DNA of 7,142 bases from positions 1-7,142 of the forward strand of contig CAZBJB010000059.1 of NCBI GenBank assembly GCA_964492105.1, given 5' to 3'. This document shows positions 6,708 through 7,142 of the stretch, piece after piece. The translations under genes were made by a program, and so were the position numbers. Position 1 is the stretch's first letter. Each line of letters begins with the position of its first letter. The notes below the pieces were generated by a model. The model was given only the letters and a program-made list of their open reading frames with translations. It did not search any database and was not told the DNA's origin. The DNA comes from JAUZQZ01 sp964492105 (GTDB lineage Bacteria > Pseudomonadota > Zetaproteobacteria > Mariprofundales > Mariprofundaceae).

Positions 6708-6926
6708 CAGGCTTCCTAACCTGTATTATTCATAAATACTGCCGCACCCTTGATTTGTTCCTTTGTCCTGACCGCATCCCTCGTCGGTCGGTCGTCTGCA
6801 TGGCTACGGTTCCTTCCCCGGAATCCGTTGCGAACAAAAACCCGGCCTCTCTGCGTGCGTTCACGCACAGGCAGGCACAGTCATCACGGCGATTCATGAA
6901 TAATGCGGGCTAGGGTGGTTTTGATA
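6708..6926 (+). other. Gap between queE and queC, no recognisable gene; contains a hairpin
   Basis: This spacer of 219 bp separates two pathway neighbours that are often tightly packed. A stem of 8 pairs with one bulged T forms from ACGGTTCC (6806-6813) and GGAATCCGT (6820-6828) around the loop TTCCCC. A second short hairpin, TGCGTG-CGTT-CACGCA, lies about 25-30 bases further on. Neither is followed by a T-run, so they are not simple terminators. TCGG/CGGT tandem units occur near 6783-6796. A 69-codon reading frame starting with an ATGA overlap at the queE stop (6704-6913) has no family features, so I do not call it a gene. I could not fold a tRNA or a preQ1 riboswitch from it. A segment at 6733-6750 matches 1223-1240 at 17 of 18 bases. 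Confidence 0.4.
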
Positions 6927-7142
6927 ATGCGATCTTTTACGGGACAGGACACCAGGGCAGTGGTGTTGCTATCAGGCGGCCTGGATTCCAGCACGGCTCT
7001 TGCGTGGGCCGTGCGAAAACAGGGATGGGAGTGCTACAGCGTAGCCTTTGACTATGGCCAGCGCCATTGCATCGAACTGGAAGCATCCGCGCGCATCGCG
7101 GCCTCACTGAACGTGGCCGAACATCGTACGATGCATGTAAAT
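6927..7142 (+). CDS. queC: QueC, 7-cyano-7-deazaguanine (preQ0) synthase, N-terminal part, cut by the window edge
   Basis: QueC uses ATP and ammonia to turn the QueE product, 7-carboxy-7-deazaguanine, into preQ0, the precursor of queuosine in tRNA. Only the first 72 residues are present; the full protein is usually about 220-230. The PP-loop nucleotide-binding motif LSGGLDSSTAL lies at residues 15-25 and is preceded by strand AVVL. The family segment FDYGQRHCIELEAS follows, including the YGQRH signature. The start at ATG 6927 has TAGGGTGG (6911-6918) upstream as a ribosome binding site. ATG 6903 is in frame and could add eight residues, but it lacks a ribosome binding site and adds nothing conserved. 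The frame is open to the end of the window with no defect. It may have its own promoter in the 219-bp gap, though none is clear. Confidence 0.95.
   Translation, partial: MRSFTGQDTRAVVLLSGGLDSSTALAWAVRKQGWECYSVAFDYGQRHCIELEASARIAASLNVAEHRTMHVN

Noticed and set aside
6806..6828. Rho-independent terminator between queE and queC
   Set aside because: The stem is not followed by a T-rich tract on either strand; an A-run lies downstream instead.
6704..6913. 69-codon frame with an ATGA overlap at the queE stop
   Set aside because: The start arrangement is attractive, but the translation shows no family features, membrane segments or repeats, and it ends just before the queC ribosome binding site. 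Chance is sufficient.
6708..6926. preQ1 riboswitch or tRNA gene ahead of queC
   Set aside because: I could not find the short preQ1-I pattern of a small stem-loop with an A-rich tail, nor a cloverleaf with a T-psi-C arm; a covariance-model search would be decisive.
1..7142. CRISPR array, prophage or toxin-antitoxin module
   Set aside because: No regularly spaced long repeats, phage genes or paired small genes were seen; apart from the helicase/IS edge, the window is conserved housekeeping and transport genes.

Overview
The window looks like chromosome from a Gram-negative proteobacterium, most likely a beta- or gamma-proteobacterium of moderate G+C (judged by eye). The main evidence is a tolB-pal-cpoB-queE-queC block, which is the usual cell-envelope/queuosine gene order in those classes. 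Pal carries the GNCDERG form of the OmpA-like motif, which I associate with betaproteobacteria. I cannot name a genus. A decayed helicase gene and insertion-sequence debris on the left suggest a genome with active or past IS traffic.

Layout, left to right. (1) Positions 1-~45 look like the terminal tip of an IS21-like element: TGGGTCAATT occurs twice, 23 bp apart. (2) From ~32 to 1101 on the minus strand lies a broken DinG/YoaA-type DNA helicase. It has a frameshift with a deletion, it has lost the DEAH box, and its 3' end is cut off by the IS tip. (3) Positions 1102-1221 hold no gene, but may include a second, solitary IS-like end. (4) Positions 1222-3185 on the minus strand encode two ABC ATPases of the dipeptide/oligopeptide (Dpp/Opp) importer type, joined by an ATGA stop/start overlap. 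Their permease and binding-protein partners are not in the window. (5) Positions 3186-3338 form a divergent intergenic region. (6) Positions 3339-6045 on the plus strand encode TolB, Pal and CpoB, the periplasmic/outer-membrane part of the Tol-Pal system. (7) QueE (6048-6707) follows two bases after cpoB. After a 219-bp gap, QueC starts at 6927 and runs off the right edge.

How the genes work together. TolB and the lipoprotein Pal link the outer membrane to peptidoglycan and to the inner-membrane TolQRA motor. CpoB coordinates this with peptidoglycan synthesis during division. tolQRA is not next to tolB here; its usual place is taken by the divergent transporter genes. QueE and QueC catalyse two consecutive steps of 7-deazaguanine (preQ0) synthesis for tRNA queuosine. 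The two ATPases would power peptide uptake if their permeases exist elsewhere.

I see no CRISPR array, tRNA, rRNA or phage gene, and no convincing new defence or mobile system. The most notable points are the multiply damaged helicase at an IS junction, the split tol cluster, the lipobox in CpoB, and the structured gap between queE and queC.
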